Source: an uncultured Candidatus Saccharibacteria bacterium (GTDB lineage: Bacteria > Patescibacteriota > Saccharimonadia > Saccharimonadales > Saccharimonadaceae). From it: a stretch of 61,676 nt of DNA. Both the position numbers and the translations under genes were made by a program. Below the pieces are notes generated by a model that worked only from the letters and a program-made list of their open reading frames with translations, did no database searches and had not been told where the DNA came from. This document shows, one piece after another, positions 8,145 through 16,892 of the stretch (the stretch's first letter is position 1; every line of letters starts with the position of its first letter). The stretch covers positions 1 to 61,676 of the forward strand of contig CALHQH010000015.1 of the NCBI GenBank assembly GCA_938036625.1, read 5' to 3'.

Positions 8145-8462
8145 ATGATCCAAGCAAGACTACGAAGAATCTACTCACCGATGACCGAGACAGGGTTCTA
8201 CATCCTATTTTGTTTGCAGGCGGAGATGCATGGCTATACGATTGGTCAGCGCGTCAAGCAGATGACAGACGGTCAGGTGCAGATTAGCCCCGGCACAATG
8301 TATGGCACGCTCGCCAAGATGGAGAAGGACGGCATAATCCGCTTCGTACGAGAGGAGGATAAGCGCAAAATCTATCACATCACACCACTTGGCCAGGAGA
8401 TATTAGCCTGCGAGCTGCGGCGGATCGAGCGACTGTATAACAATAGCAAAGGAAGGAAATAA
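8145..8462 (+). CDS. PadR-family transcriptional regulator
   Basis: A 105-residue winged-helix protein of the short PadR type. The family core is visible: LQAEMHGYTIGQRV, then ISPGTMYGTLAKMEKDGIIR (recognition helix and wing) and YHITPLGQEIL. An upstream in-frame start at 8019 would overlap the CPBP gene; the ATG at 8145 has AAGGAAG at the right spacing and a TATAAT box before it, so I chose it. PadR proteins repress nearby genes, often transport, stress or resistance operons. The next gene, four bases on, encodes a DUF2812 protein, a known partner arrangement. Confidence 0.88.
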   Translation: MIQARLRRIYSPMTETGFYILFCLQAEMHGYTIGQRVKQMTDGQVQISPGTMYGTLAKMEKDGIIRFVREEDKRKIYHITPLGQEILACELRRIERLYNNSKGRK

Positions 8463-8466
8463 CTGA

Positions 8467-9018
8467 ATGTCACGGATCATGTGTCGCTACTATATGTTGC
8501 CAGAGTATGGGCAAGAGGAGGCATTTCTTGCTGAGCAGCATCGGCAGGGGTATGCCCTCAAACGCTTCATTGTCCCGTTCTTTTATATATTTGAGCCATG
8601 CCCGGCGGCGCAGTATACGTACAAAATCGACTTTCAGAATCTTACTCGGCACGAAGAAAACGCGCAGTACCAGCAGCTCTATGCTGATTACGGCTGGGAG
8701 TATGTTGCATCCGCCAATGGCTTCCATGTCTTTCGCCGGCCGAGTAATGAAGCTGAAGAGGATGATATATTTAGCGATAATGAGTCTCGCCTGGCAATGG
8801 TGAAGCGCATTAGCAAGCAGCGTATGGGGCTGCTGATGATGATTGTTGTACTGCTGTTTGCCTATATTGGGTATAAGCTTATACAAACGCCAGCTGTTTT
8901 GCAGCGGCCTGAGTTCTACGGGTTGGTACTTGTCGCACTCTTTGATGGGTATCTTTGCGTGCGGTGCTGGCGTGGCTTGCGCCGGCTGAAGCGTGCGCTG
9001 ATTGCCGAGCAGCGGTAG
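8467..9018 (+). CDS. DUF2812-like membrane protein next to PadR
   Basis: A 183-residue protein. The N-terminal domain (about 1-100; pattern EEAFLAEQHRQGYALKRF, then YTYKIDF and WEYVASANGFHVFRR) matches DUF2812. Two transmembrane helices follow (about 117-138 and 147-163), ending in a basic tail. PadR-DUF2812 pairs are common in Gram-positives, where the DUF2812 partner is thought to sense an envelope signal; that role is not proven. It is probably translated with the regulator, as the gap is only four bases with AAGGAAA upstream. Confidence 0.75.
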   Translation: MSRIMCRYYMLPEYGQEEAFLAEQHRQGYALKRFIVPFFYIFEPCPAAQYTYKIDFQNLTRHEENAQYQQLYADYGWEYVASANGFHVFRRPSNEAEEDDIFSDNESRLAMVKRISKQRMGLLMMIVVLLFAYIGYKLIQTPAVLQRPEFYGLVLVALFDGYLCVRCWRGLRRLKRALIAEQR

Positions 9019-9031
9019 AGCCTGTAATATT

Positions 9032-9060
9032 AAACTTCTCTATTCTTTCTGAAGTTTTTT
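9032..9060 (+). terminator. Weak terminator after the DUF2812 gene
   Basis: A 7-bp AT-rich stem AAACTTC / GAAGTTT followed by T's. The low stem energy makes it uncertain. Confidence 0.45.
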
Positions 9061-9210
9061 CCTCACACTCCCCTTGATTGTGCTAAGAGAGTACCTGATT
9101 TTGCACATAATGCTCTAGTAGAATGATCAATCAGTAATCTATTGTAATAGAAACAATAGGGGAGAAGATAGCTAAGGAAATTTGAGTCTCGCATTCTCAA
9201 AAATATAATA

Positions 9211-9243
9211 AAATACTGCAGCTGACTGAGCTGCAGTATTTTA
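9211..9243. terminator. Bidirectional terminator
   Basis: A 13-bp perfect stem AAATACTGCAGCT / AGCTGCAGTATTT with a 5-base loop, flanked by A's and T's. It serves the convergent hydrolase gene and possibly the plus-strand operon. Confidence 0.85.
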
Positions 9244-9262
9244 TTATGGGTGCTAGAGCCAG

Positions 9263-10252
9263 CTAGATTTCGGCAGTTTGATGACCCTCATAGAGGTTGA
9301 GATACTGCGTGTAGACTGCCTGGTGGTAGGTGGCCATGCCACCATCGGTTGGGCTAACCATGTTGTGGCCGATGTTGAGCCGCTTTGGCAGGTTGTAGTG
9401 CTGGAATGATGCATTGTTTGCTTGAGCCATGCGCTGCGGAATACTCACCGCTAGGCCATTATCGACAGCATCGTCATTCTCACTCGTCACTGTTGCAACG
9501 CGCTTGAGGCCCGGTGCAGCAAGATCTTTCTTGAAGTTTTGTTTGACGATGAGATATTTGCCAAGTGCGCGGTACGACAGGCCGCTTGGGCTAAACTTAT
9601 CTGGCAAGATGTTATAGCCATACAATGTGCGTAAGACGGGTAGTTGCCACTTGGGGGCTTGGCTGGCTGCTGGCTCGTAGAATGGGGCAAGTAGTAGCAC
9701 ATTCGTAAAGAAGCCATTGCCATACTGCGCAAGCCACGTCGCCATATCACCACCACCAGAGTGGCCAATGATACCAAGTTCATCACCCAGGCCGCTCACT
9801 TGCTGGGCGCTCGTCTTCATGAAGTCGGCAATGTCTTTGGTAGAGATCTCACCGTGGCGCTTGTTGTCGGTGTAACCATGCTTGGGTACGCGTGGCACAT
9901 AGACATTGTAGCCTTGGTTGTAGAATTCATCTGCCAGCTTTTGGTAGACGTTGCTGCAGCCACTGATGCCGTGAATCATGAGGACGGCCTTTGCGGCGCG
10001 CTTGCCGTGAGTCTTGGTGTATGTGCGACACTCTGGGCGAATGCTGCTATCGCTCTCTTCTTGCTTGATTTGCTGGTCTATGCTATTCATTGCCTCGTTG
10101 TAGTTCTTGCGGCTTATAGTAGCTGAGCGCAAATCGCTACTGGCGGCCGCTTGGCTTGGCGCTAGGAACGTTGTTGCTGCCACAAGCCCTGTCACACTTA
10201 ACAGGCCAGCAACAACCCAACTCTTTAGGCTGATATAGTCTAGTTTTGTCAT
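9263..10252 (-). CDS. Membrane-anchored alpha/beta hydrolase (copy 2)
   Basis: A 329-residue paralogue of the product of 5343-6335. It shares the N-terminal anchor, LMIHGISGC, GHSGGG (nucleophile Ser), the long identical block APFYEPAASQAPKWQ and the NIGHNM His region. Identity looks above 50% over the domain, so this is an old duplication rather than a recent copy. It ends with a short polar tail. The start has AAAGGAGG upstream and a good TTGCAA-17-CATACT promoter. The signal segment ends in APSQAAASS, so it could be cleaved and secreted rather than anchored. The substrate is unknown. Confidence 0.82.
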   Translation of the reverse strand: MTKLDYISLKSWVVAGLLSVTGLVAATTFLAPSQAAASSDLRSATISRKNYNEAMNSIDQQIKQEESDSSIRPECRTYTKTHGKRAAKAVLMIHGISGCSNVYQKLADEFYNQGYNVYVPRVPKHGYTDNKRHGEISTKDIADFMKTSAQQVSGLGDELGIIGHSGGGDMATWLAQYGNGFFTNVLLLAPFYEPAASQAPKWQLPVLRTLYGYNILPDKFSPSGLSYRALGKYLIVKQNFKKDLAAPGLKRVATVTSENDDAVDNGLAVSIPQRMAQANNASFQHYNLPKRLNIGHNMVSPTDGGMATYHQAVYTQYLNLYEGHQTAEI

Positions 10253-10276
10253 GTCAGTCCTCCTTTAGTACTCTCC

Positions 10277-10305
10277 AGTATGCCGGATTGTTGCGTCAAT
10301 TGCAA
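10277..10305 (-). promoter_or_regulatory. Sigma-70-type promoter of hydrolase copy 2
   Basis: On the minus strand, TTGCAA, a 17-base spacer and CATACT, followed by a leader with AAAGGAGG. Confidence 0.6.
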
Positions 10306-10389
10306 ACACTGGTTATATATCTTAAAGCAAGCGCACACCAGTGTAGCAAGAGTACCAACAGAGGTCATATTGATGTAAAAACCACAATA

Positions 10390-10420
10390 AAACCGCATTA
10401 AGTATACAAATGCGGTTTTT
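10390..10420. terminator. Bidirectional terminator
   Basis: AAACCGCATT / AATGCGGTTT-type stem with T's on the plus side and A's upstream. It lies 23 bases past the stop of the minus-strand gene ending at 10443, so it mainly serves that gene. Confidence 0.8.
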
Positions 10421-10442
10421 GGTATATCACTGGTAGCGAGTA

Positions 10443-11192
10443 TTAGTCGTGATTAAACTCAAGCCGCTTTAGCCGTTCATACTCATCAAATTGGTAGCTG
10501 GCGCGGATACTTATGCCGGTATCATCAGTGACGCGGGCGTGGTGGACACCGTTATCGTCGTCATTCATTTCGATGCTCCAGCCTGGCATCAGCTCCACAA
10601 AGCCCTCCAGCGACCATGCAATGTCGTCCACCTGCTGCAGATAGCGTGGCAGGCGCGAGTAGAAGTAGTCGAGTGTAATGGGAGGTACGGGCTCGGAAAG
10701 GTTCTCTAGCAGCAGCACAACCCGCGAACCACCACCAATTGGCAAGCTATAGTAGTAATACTCGGTGCCAAAAATACTGATGGCGGCACTGCCGATATCG
10801 TGTGCCACGCCAGCAATCACCATTGCTTGGTCGGCACCATCTGGCAGCGTATAGGCAACCTCGTCCGCAGTGAGTTCTTCTTCGCTATGCTTGAGGCCGT
10901 AGGCGTGCACGTTATGAGCAAGCTTCACCGCGCTCCCATATCGTGACAAGATATTTGAGAAACCCCATAGCAGTGTTGGCGGTTTGGCAGCGATAGATGC
11001 AAGCAGGTGCGCCTTGGCCGTTACCTTACCTTTATCTCCTACCATAGCAAAGTACTGTGTACTAAGATCAGCTTCGTGGTTGATGGACTCATCGTTTCCT
11101 GCTGTTCGCTGAAACATTTCAGTCATCAGCTCTTGGCGGAGCGCGCTATAAATACAGTTACGCTGTCCCATTCGTCGAATACCGGTATGCAT
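10443..11192 (-). CDS. Orphan protein, possibly DUF6882-like
   Basis: A 249-residue soluble protein with no signal peptide. The region around AKAHLLASIAAKPPTLLWGFSN and the following acidic helices resembles the LWGWAN pattern of DUF6882-type proteins, but I am not sure. Later it has IFGTEYYYYSLPIGGGSRVVLLLEN, which looks like a beta-rich second part. The start is supported by GGAGG five bases before the ATG. It stands alone between a terminator and the divergent EXLDI gene. Confidence 0.55.
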   Translation of the reverse strand: MHTGIRRMGQRNCIYSALRQELMTEMFQRTAGNDESINHEADLSTQYFAMVGDKGKVTAKAHLLASIAAKPPTLLWGFSNILSRYGSAVKLAHNVHAYGLKHSEEELTADEVAYTLPDGADQAMVIAGVAHDIGSAAISIFGTEYYYYSLPIGGGSRVVLLLENLSEPVPPITLDYFYSRLPRYLQQVDDIAWSLEGFVELMPGWSIEMNDDDNGVHHARVTDDTGISIRASYQFDEYERLKRLEFNHD

Positions 11193-11389
11193 ATAAACCT
11201 CCAGATTATGTTCTTGTATGCTTTTGTAATTGTAGCATAAGCAGGTGGATAATGTAGCATATTTTGGATAGTATCGCTATTTTATGTCAATATAACAGAG
11301 GTAATGCACTACACTCCCGAACAACCTTGACAATACCAATAGAAGATAGATACTATGTATGTATAACTATACATATAATGAGGAGTATG

Positions 11390-11890
11390 ATGGCTAACAA
11401 AACAATCTATTTTTCACATAGCGACGAACGCTATATCGAAGGGACTTTATCTGGTCTTAGTATGAGTCTATCTGCAGCACTGATGGCGGGCTATCGTTTA
11501 TTAGTTGAGCGGCAGCAAGCAACACACGATGGCTTTCATGAAGTACAACTGCGCGTTGGCAAGGATGGCGTGTATCAGCATAAGATTTTTATGGGTCGTA
11601 AGATATACAGGACAATAGCAAAGGACAAAGCAGCTCTTCGCGAACAGCGAGTGTATCTTACGCAAAAGGGCCGCTATGTGTACTATGAGCGCAATCACGC
11701 CGACTGGAACTATTGGCCTACAGGCACGCAGCGTAGCACGCAAACCAACGACAATCCAGCGACGGTCAAACAATGGGGGCGAATGGAGGTTGTTGATACG
11801 ATCGATGAGCTCGCGGCGTATATCCCAGAGCGCGCTGTGCAGGATTTGCAACAGAGCCTGGAGCAGCCAGTAGAGCATTTGGATATTTGA
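11390..11890 (+). CDS. EXLDI-family protein
   Basis: A 166-residue protein that ends in EHLDI, the tail that names the EXLDI family. The start MANKTIYFSHSDE and the segment VQLRVGKDGVYQHKIFMGRKIYR also fit. An upstream in-frame ATG exists at 11264, but GAGGAG is placed for the ATG pair at 11387/11390, and the family start begins with a short MxNKTIYxS motif, so 11390 is preferred. Members are found mainly in Actinobacteria and have no known function; the conserved tail may bind a partner. Finding it here may hint at exchange with an actinobacterial host, which is inference. Confidence 0.75.
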   Translation: MANKTIYFSHSDERYIEGTLSGLSMSLSAALMAGYRLLVERQQATHDGFHEVQLRVGKDGVYQHKIFMGRKIYRTIAKDKAALREQRVYLTQKGRYVYYERNHADWNYWPTGTQRSTQTNDNPATVKQWGRMEVVDTIDELAAYIPERAVQDLQQSLEQPVEHLDI

Positions 11891-11989
11891 GAGATAAGAC
11901 GGTAGATAGTTTCGCATCTTTTATATGGAGCAGTGTTGGTATATGACGAAAGAGAATACGGTTTGTAGCGCAGCTTTACCTCGAGATGG

Positions 11990-11995
11990 TATACT
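11990..11995 (+). promoter_or_regulatory. -10 box of pheT
   Basis: TATACT preceded by TGG (extended -10), ten bases before the ATG. There is no ribosome site in the short leader. Confidence 0.65.
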
Positions 11996-12005
11996 ATAAC
12001 CCAGT

Positions 12006-14579
12006 ATGAAAGTCAGCCTCAATGTTATAAAACAACTTATTAACTTTGAATTGCCGCCGGTGGACGAGCTGGTGCAGCGTATTAATCAGCAGCTTGGTAG
12101 TGTAGAGCAGGTAGAGAACCTGGCCAAGCGTTACCGCGGTGCGCGCGTGGTGCGGGTGGTGGAGTGTGCCAAGCACCCCAATGCCGACCGCCTGAGCGTG
12201 ACCAAAATTGATGATGGCATGGCCGTGCCCGATGTGCCGCGTGATGAAAACGGCCTGGTGCAAGTGGTGTGCGGCGCACCCAATGTGCAGGCTGGTATGT
12301 GGGCTGTGTGGCTGCCGCCTGCAAGCACGGTGCCAGCCAGTATCCTCGAGGGTGAGCCCTTTACGCTTGATGCCCGCAAGCTCCGTGGGGTGCTGAGCCA
12401 GGGTATGCTGGCTGCGGCTGATGAGCTAGCAATTGGCACCGACCACGAGGGGATTGTGGCCCTGACGCCACGCGACCTGCCAGCCGGCAAAACGCTGCAA
12501 CCAGGGGCTGACTTTGCCGCGCTGTTTGGCCTGGATGACTATGTGCTTGATATCGAGAACAAGATGTTTACCCACCGGCCAGATTGCTTTGGCCAGCTAG
12601 GCGTAGCGCGCGAAATTGCCGGCATCCTCCATCAACCATTTACCAGCCCTACGTGGTATAACCTAGAACAGGTATTTGGCGATGGCGATAGTATGCCGCT
12701 CGCGGTTTCGAACGATATTCCGCAGCTTGTGCCGCGCTTTATGGCGGTGGCGATCCGCGGCGTGCAGGTAGCACCGAGCCCGCTTTGGCTGCAGTGCCAA
12801 CTGGTGGCGATGGGGGCAAAGCCGATTAATAACATTGTGGATGCAACCAATTATGTGATGCTAATGACAGCCCAGCCAACCCATGCCTACGATTACGATA
12901 CACTGCAGGGCGGGCAGCTTGGCGTGCGTATGGCGCGGCAGGGCGAAACACTGGCGCTGCTGAGCGGCAAGACAATTGAGCTGACGCCAGACGACATAGT
13001 GGTTGCCGACGGGCAAGGCCCGGTGGCCCTCGGTGGTATCATGGGTGGCAGCCGCACTGAGGTATCGGCCACAACCACCACGATTGTGCTGGAGTGCGCC
13101 ACCTTTGATATGTACGCAGTGCGTAAAATGGCCATGCGCCACGGCGTGTTTACTGATGCGCTGGCCCGCTTTAATAAAGGCCAGTCACCCCTGCAGAATG
13201 CGGCTGTACTAAACCGGCTGATTGGTATGGTGGGTGGCGAGCAGGCAAGCCCAGTGATAGATAGTAAGCCATTTACGAGTGAACATGGTGGGATTCTTGA
13301 TGAGTATTTTGCAGGGAAGTACGAGCCTGCAACCATCGATATAACCAGTCGATTTATTAATCAGCGGCTTGGCTCTTATCTTATCGAAAAGAATATCTGC
13401 ACGCTGCTTAATAACGTCGAAATCCACAGCCATGGCCCAGAGAACGAGCTTGGCTATATCTGCCTGCAGGTGCCTTTCTGGCGGACTGATCTGGAAACCA
13501 AAGAGGATATCGTTGAGGAAATTGGCCGGCTGCACGGCTTTGATACGGTGCCGCGCCAGCTGCCCATGCGCCGTATTCAGCCGGCACGCAAGAACCCCCA
13601 CCGTGAGCTAAAGCGCGTTGTGCGCGAGGCACTGGCTAAGGCGGGTGCCAACGAAGTGCTGAGCTACAGCTTTGTGCATGAGCGTGTGCTCAAGGGCGCA
13701 GGCCAGGATCCAGCCCAAGCCTTTCGGCTGTCGAATGCCCTCAGCCCCGACCTCCAGTACTACCGCCTGAGTGTGCTGCCGAGTTTGCTCGATAAAGTCC
13801 ACGCTAATATCAAGGCAGGGCACAGCGAATTTATGCTGTTCGAAATCGGCAAAGGCCACACCAAAGCACGGATCGGTGAGGACGGCCTGCCAGCGGAGCA
13901 ATCACTGATTGATCTTGTGTATAGCAGCAAAAAGCCACACGCTGGTGCCGCCTTTTACCGGGTGCGGGCCACGCTCGACCAGCTGGCGCGTGATAGCGGT
14001 CTGACTCTCGTGTATACACCAGTCACGGCAGCTCAAGATGATCCAATGTATACACCTTTTGACATTAATCGCTCGGCTCATATCTGGGTGGAAAGTAGTG
14101 AGACGGCTAGCCAGCCCAAGCGGCAGCTTATTGGTGTAGTTGGTGAGCTACGCTCAGCAGTGGTGAAGCATTTCAAGCTGCCTGATTATACTGCAGCGGC
14201 ATCACTTCGCCTTGATGCGATGGAGCAGGTATGGCGTGATACAGCGGTACACTACCAGCCAATGAGTCGCTACCCTACTACCGCCCGCGATATCTCGATC
14301 CAAACAAGTACAGAGGTTACCTATGATGAACTCATGCAAGCAGTCTCGAGCGCTATGACTCGAGCCAGCGAAACATACCCAGATGTAACGATTCGCGATC
14401 TCACGCCGCTGATTATTTACAAAGCAACCCCTGATGCATCACATCAAACCACCACATTTCGCCTAACGCTATCGAGTAGCCAAGCAACGCTGAGTGCTGA
14501 GCGGGTTCGTTCGATCATCCGGACAGTGTTTGCGCCCGAGCAGCATGTGCTGTTTCAGGGTGTGGACTTTGGCGAATGA
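12006..14579 (+). CDS. pheT: Phenylalanine--tRNA ligase beta subunit
   Basis: A 857-residue beta subunit of PheRS. An N-terminal tRNA-binding (EMAP-like) domain at about 45-165 contains HPNADRLSVTKID. The B3/B4 editing region (about 215-390) has PINNIVDATNYVM and HAYDYDTL. The B5 domain, an inactive catalytic-like core and a C-terminal anticodon-binding FDX domain (RYPTTARDISI) follow. Length is slightly above the usual 800. It forms the (alpha-beta)2 enzyme with PheS at 2936-3979, from which it is separated. Its last 25 bases overlap the convergent exporter gene. Confidence 0.97.
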   Translation: MKVSLNVIKQLINFELPPVDELVQRINQQLGSVEQVENLAKRYRGARVVRVVECAKHPNADRLSVTKIDDGMAVPDVPRDENGLVQVVCGAPNVQAGMWAVWLPPASTVPASILEGEPFTLDARKLRGVLSQGMLAAADELAIGTDHEGIVALTPRDLPAGKTLQPGADFAALFGLDDYVLDIENKMFTHRPDCFGQLGVAREIAGILHQPFTSPTWYNLEQVFGDGDSMPLAVSNDIPQLVPRFMAVAIRGVQVAPSPLWLQCQLVAMGAKPINNIVDATNYVMLMTAQPTHAYDYDTLQGGQLGVRMARQGETLALLSGKTIELTPDDIVVADGQGPVALGGIMGGSRTEVSATTTTIVLECATFDMYAVRKMAMRHGVFTDALARFNKGQSPLQNAAVLNRLIGMVGGEQASPVIDSKPFTSEHGGILDEYFAGKYEPATIDITSRFINQRLGSYLIEKNICTLLNNVEIHSHGPENELGYICLQVPFWRTDLETKEDIVEEIGRLHGFDTVPRQLPMRRIQPARKNPHRELKRVVREALAKAGANEVLSYSFVHERVLKGAGQDPAQAFRLSNALSPDLQYYRLSVLPSLLDKVHANIKAGHSEFMLFEIGKGHTKARIGEDGLPAEQSLIDLVYSSKKPHAGAAFYRVRATLDQLARDSGLTLVYTPVTAAQDDPMYTPFDINRSAHIWVESSETASQPKRQLIGVVGELRSAVVKHFKLPDYTAAASLRLDAMEQVWRDTAVHYQPMSRYPTTARDISIQTSTEVTYDELMQAVSSAMTRASETYPDVTIRDLTPLIIYKATPDASHQTTTFRLTLSSSQATLSAERVRSIIRTVFAPEQHVLFQGVDFGE

Positions 14580-15973
14580 GGTTGATGTAAGCGGCGCTGT
14601 GGTAGGCGATTGCGCAGGCGGAGGAAACTCCGCCGCGTGGGCCGGCCAATCAGCACGCCAAATGACGCACCAGCTGCAATGGCAATAGCGATGAGGACAG
14701 CGCGCACTAGCAGACCTGCCTCGCTCGAGCCAGTCGTCACAACGCCCATGAGCCCATTGTAGAGCGTGACACCTGGCACGAGCGGGACGATCCCGGCATT
14801 GACGATGGCAAGGCTGGGCATATGCCACAAGCGGGAAGCGGTTGTCGCAATAAAGCCAATTACCAAACCCGCTGCCGCACTGGCCGCAATAGCGGACATA
14901 CTCCAGCCAGTGATGGCAAGGTATATATCATAGCCAAGCATACCAGTTGCACCAGCTAGGATGATACCGACCGGCTGAGTGTGGTTGCCCAGAGCAAAGG
15001 TGGCCGCAATGGCGGCTGCCCCGATATACTGATACATTGTTCCGGTCAGCTGCAACTGATCGGGCGTGGCGACAAATTCGATCCCAAAGCGCCGCGCTGT
15101 ATACAGGCCAATCATCACACCGATCACTACGCCCATTGTCATCATCGCCACCTTAAGGAGCCGGCCTGTCGCCGTTACATAATATTCGTCGATCGCATCT
15201 TGGAAGGCGCCAACGATCATCATCCCCGCCACCAAGAGCACGATGCCGCTCACGGTGATGATGGTTGGGTTAATGATGCCGAGGATATCGAGATAATGGT
15301 TGGTGGCAAGCCACGTGATGATGGTTGCAACCAATGTGATAACGCTCGCTGCGATGATCTGAGTAAAGAACACAGGTAGGGCAATACGATTTAAGCGAGC
15401 CAATAGCCACATAATCGCTACGCCCATCACAAAGGTAGCAAAAATCACCGGCAATGACGCCGTATAGAGCAGGGCCGAGCCAGCACTGAGTCCACCGCCC
15501 GCCAGATAAATCACCCAGGGTGGATAGCGTCGTGGTTTGGCAAGGATGGCGTCGAGCTCGCGCTCGGCAGCATCGAGGGTGAGCGCTCCCTCGGCAATAG
15601 TAGCAGCCAGAGTTTGGAGGCATTGCATATGTTGGTAGTTGATCTCGCGCGGTGGGATGGTGCGTAGGAGCGTTAGTGGTTCATAATCATTGCCTCTGTC
15701 TTGCGATAGAATAAGCTGTGACGAAATCACGTCGATGTGCACTTTGCGGGTACAGTAGGTGTCCGTAATACTGAGTGCCATATGGACGACGTTTTGGGCT
15801 GGTGTGCCCATTGAAATGAGCTGGTCGGCAATGCTCATTGCCAGGCGTAGGGCGCGCATATTGGGTGTGAGAGCACCATCAAGTTTCTCAACTGGCGTTG
15901 ATTGCAGCGCGGTCGTGCCACCAATAGCCAGACGAGCAAGCAGGGGTGAAAATAAGGTGTGGAGACGGTTCAT
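14555..15973 (-). CDS. ThrE-type threonine/serine exporter, two-domain
   Basis: A 472-residue membrane protein. A cytoplasmic N-terminal part of about 130 residues (AMSIADQLISMGTPAQNVVHMA then DVISSQLILS) is followed by five helices of the DUF1212/ThrE half and five of the DUF3815/ThrE_2 half, fused in one chain as in Corynebacterium ThrE. A short basic, Pro/Arg-rich tail closes it. It is likely to export threonine, serine or small peptides by proton-motive force; substrate by homology only. The ATG lies eight bases after TATACT on the minus strand. It overlaps pheT tail to tail. Confidence 0.85.
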   Translation of the reverse strand: MNRLHTLFSPLLARLAIGGTTALQSTPVEKLDGALTPNMRALRLAMSIADQLISMGTPAQNVVHMALSITDTYCTRKVHIDVISSQLILSQDRGNDYEPLTLLRTIPPREINYQHMQCLQTLAATIAEGALTLDAAERELDAILAKPRRYPPWVIYLAGGGLSAGSALLYTASLPVIFATFVMGVAIMWLLARLNRIALPVFFTQIIAASVITLVATIITWLATNHYLDILGIINPTIITVSGIVLLVAGMMIVGAFQDAIDEYYVTATGRLLKVAMMTMGVVIGVMIGLYTARRFGIEFVATPDQLQLTGTMYQYIGAAAIAATFALGNHTQPVGIILAGATGMLGYDIYLAITGWSMSAIAASAAAGLVIGFIATTASRLWHMPSLAIVNAGIVPLVPGVTLYNGLMGVVTTGSSEAGLLVRAVLIAIAIAAGASFGVLIGRPTRRSFLRLRNRLPQRRLHQPHSPKSTP

Positions 15974-15981
15974 CGCTTTTT

Positions 15982-15987
15982 AGTATA
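15982..15987 (-). promoter_or_regulatory. -10 box, leaderless type, for the exporter gene
   Basis: TATACT on the minus strand, eight bases before the ATG at 15973, with no ribosome site between. Confidence 0.65.
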
Positions 15988-16160
15988 CTGAGAAAAATCG
16001 TCATTGCAAGAGGCGTGTTGGCCGATGGTTGTTCGCGTGGTGTTTCTGCGCAAAGCAAGCTGGTAGTGAGCGACAGGATCAACAAGGAATATACAGCAAA
16101 GACTAGACAGCATTTATCATCGCGACCTCTGTTATCTAGCAGTCATACCGGCAAGTGTGC

Positions 16161-16166
16161 TATACT
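16161..16166 (+). promoter_or_regulatory. -10 box of the FKBP-trxB operon
   Basis: TATACT preceded by TGC (extended -10). The leader is about 30 bases and contains AGAGGAG. Confidence 0.6.
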
Positions 16167-16202
16167 GGGCAAGATAGATTAGTCGATGAAACAAGAGGAG
16201 TT

Positions 16203-16892
16203 ATGGCAACAACCAAGACACAACGCTGGATTATTATTGTTATTTTGGTCGCGACGGTTGTCGGGACGCTGGGGTCATTTGCGGCAATGATTCTTGCCTC
16301 AGAGAATTACAAAAATGACCAAGCCAAAGCGCAAAAGGCGCAAGAAAAATACCAGAAACTCATGAAGGACTACCAAGCCAAGACAGCTGCTCAAGCCCAA
16401 GAGTTGTCAAACAAATATTACCCAACCTTTAGCCAATATGCGAGTCGGGTTGGCGAGTTTGATCGCGATAGCGTGAAGGAGCTCTCTAGCGAAGACTTGG
16501 TGGTTGGCGATGGTGAGGAAATCAAGGATAATACGGCATTTGCGGCCTACTACATTGGCTGGAACCCAAAAGGCAAGGTATTTGACCAATCTATCAAAGA
16601 CGGCAAGCTTAGTGCACCATTTGCTGTTGAGGGTGGGCTCAAGAGCGCGAGTGTCATCACTGGTTGGAAGGAAGGCATCAAGGGGATGCGCCTTGGTGGA
16701 GTACGTGAGCTAACCATCCCTTCCGACAAAGCATACGGCGAGAAAGGCCAAGGCAATGACATTCCCACCAATACTCCACTGAAGTTCGTCGTGATGGCAG
16801 TGCCAAAGCCAGCTACGATCGATACTTCGGAACTATTGAAGGCATACCAAGAAGGTCAAGGAGGGAGCAACTATGGACAACACTACCAATAA
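16203..16892 (+). CDS. Membrane-anchored FKBP-type peptidyl-prolyl isomerase
   Basis: A 229-residue protein: N-terminal transmembrane anchor (about 9-31), a Lys/Ala/Gln-rich coiled-coil stalk (35-65), then an FKBP domain (about 110-215) outside the membrane. The family pattern is seen in YYIGWNPKGKVFDQS, VITGWKEGIKGMRLGGVRELTIPSDKAYGEKG and LKFVVMAVPKP. It would help fold exported proteins. An in-frame ATG at 16155 lies before the -10 box, so the ATG at 16203 with GAGGAG upstream is the start. Its end overlaps trxB by 20 bases, implying coupled translation and perhaps a joint redox/folding role. Confidence 0.9.
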   Translation: MATTKTQRWIIIVILVATVVGTLGSFAAMILASENYKNDQAKAQKAQEKYQKLMKDYQAKTAAQAQELSNKYYPTFSQYASRVGEFDRDSVKELSSEDLVVGDGEEIKDNTAFAAYYIGWNPKGKVFDQSIKDGKLSAPFAVEGGLKSASVITGWKEGIKGMRLGGVRELTIPSDKAYGEKGQGNDIPTNTPLKFVVMAVPKPATIDTSELLKAYQEGQGGSNYGQHYQ

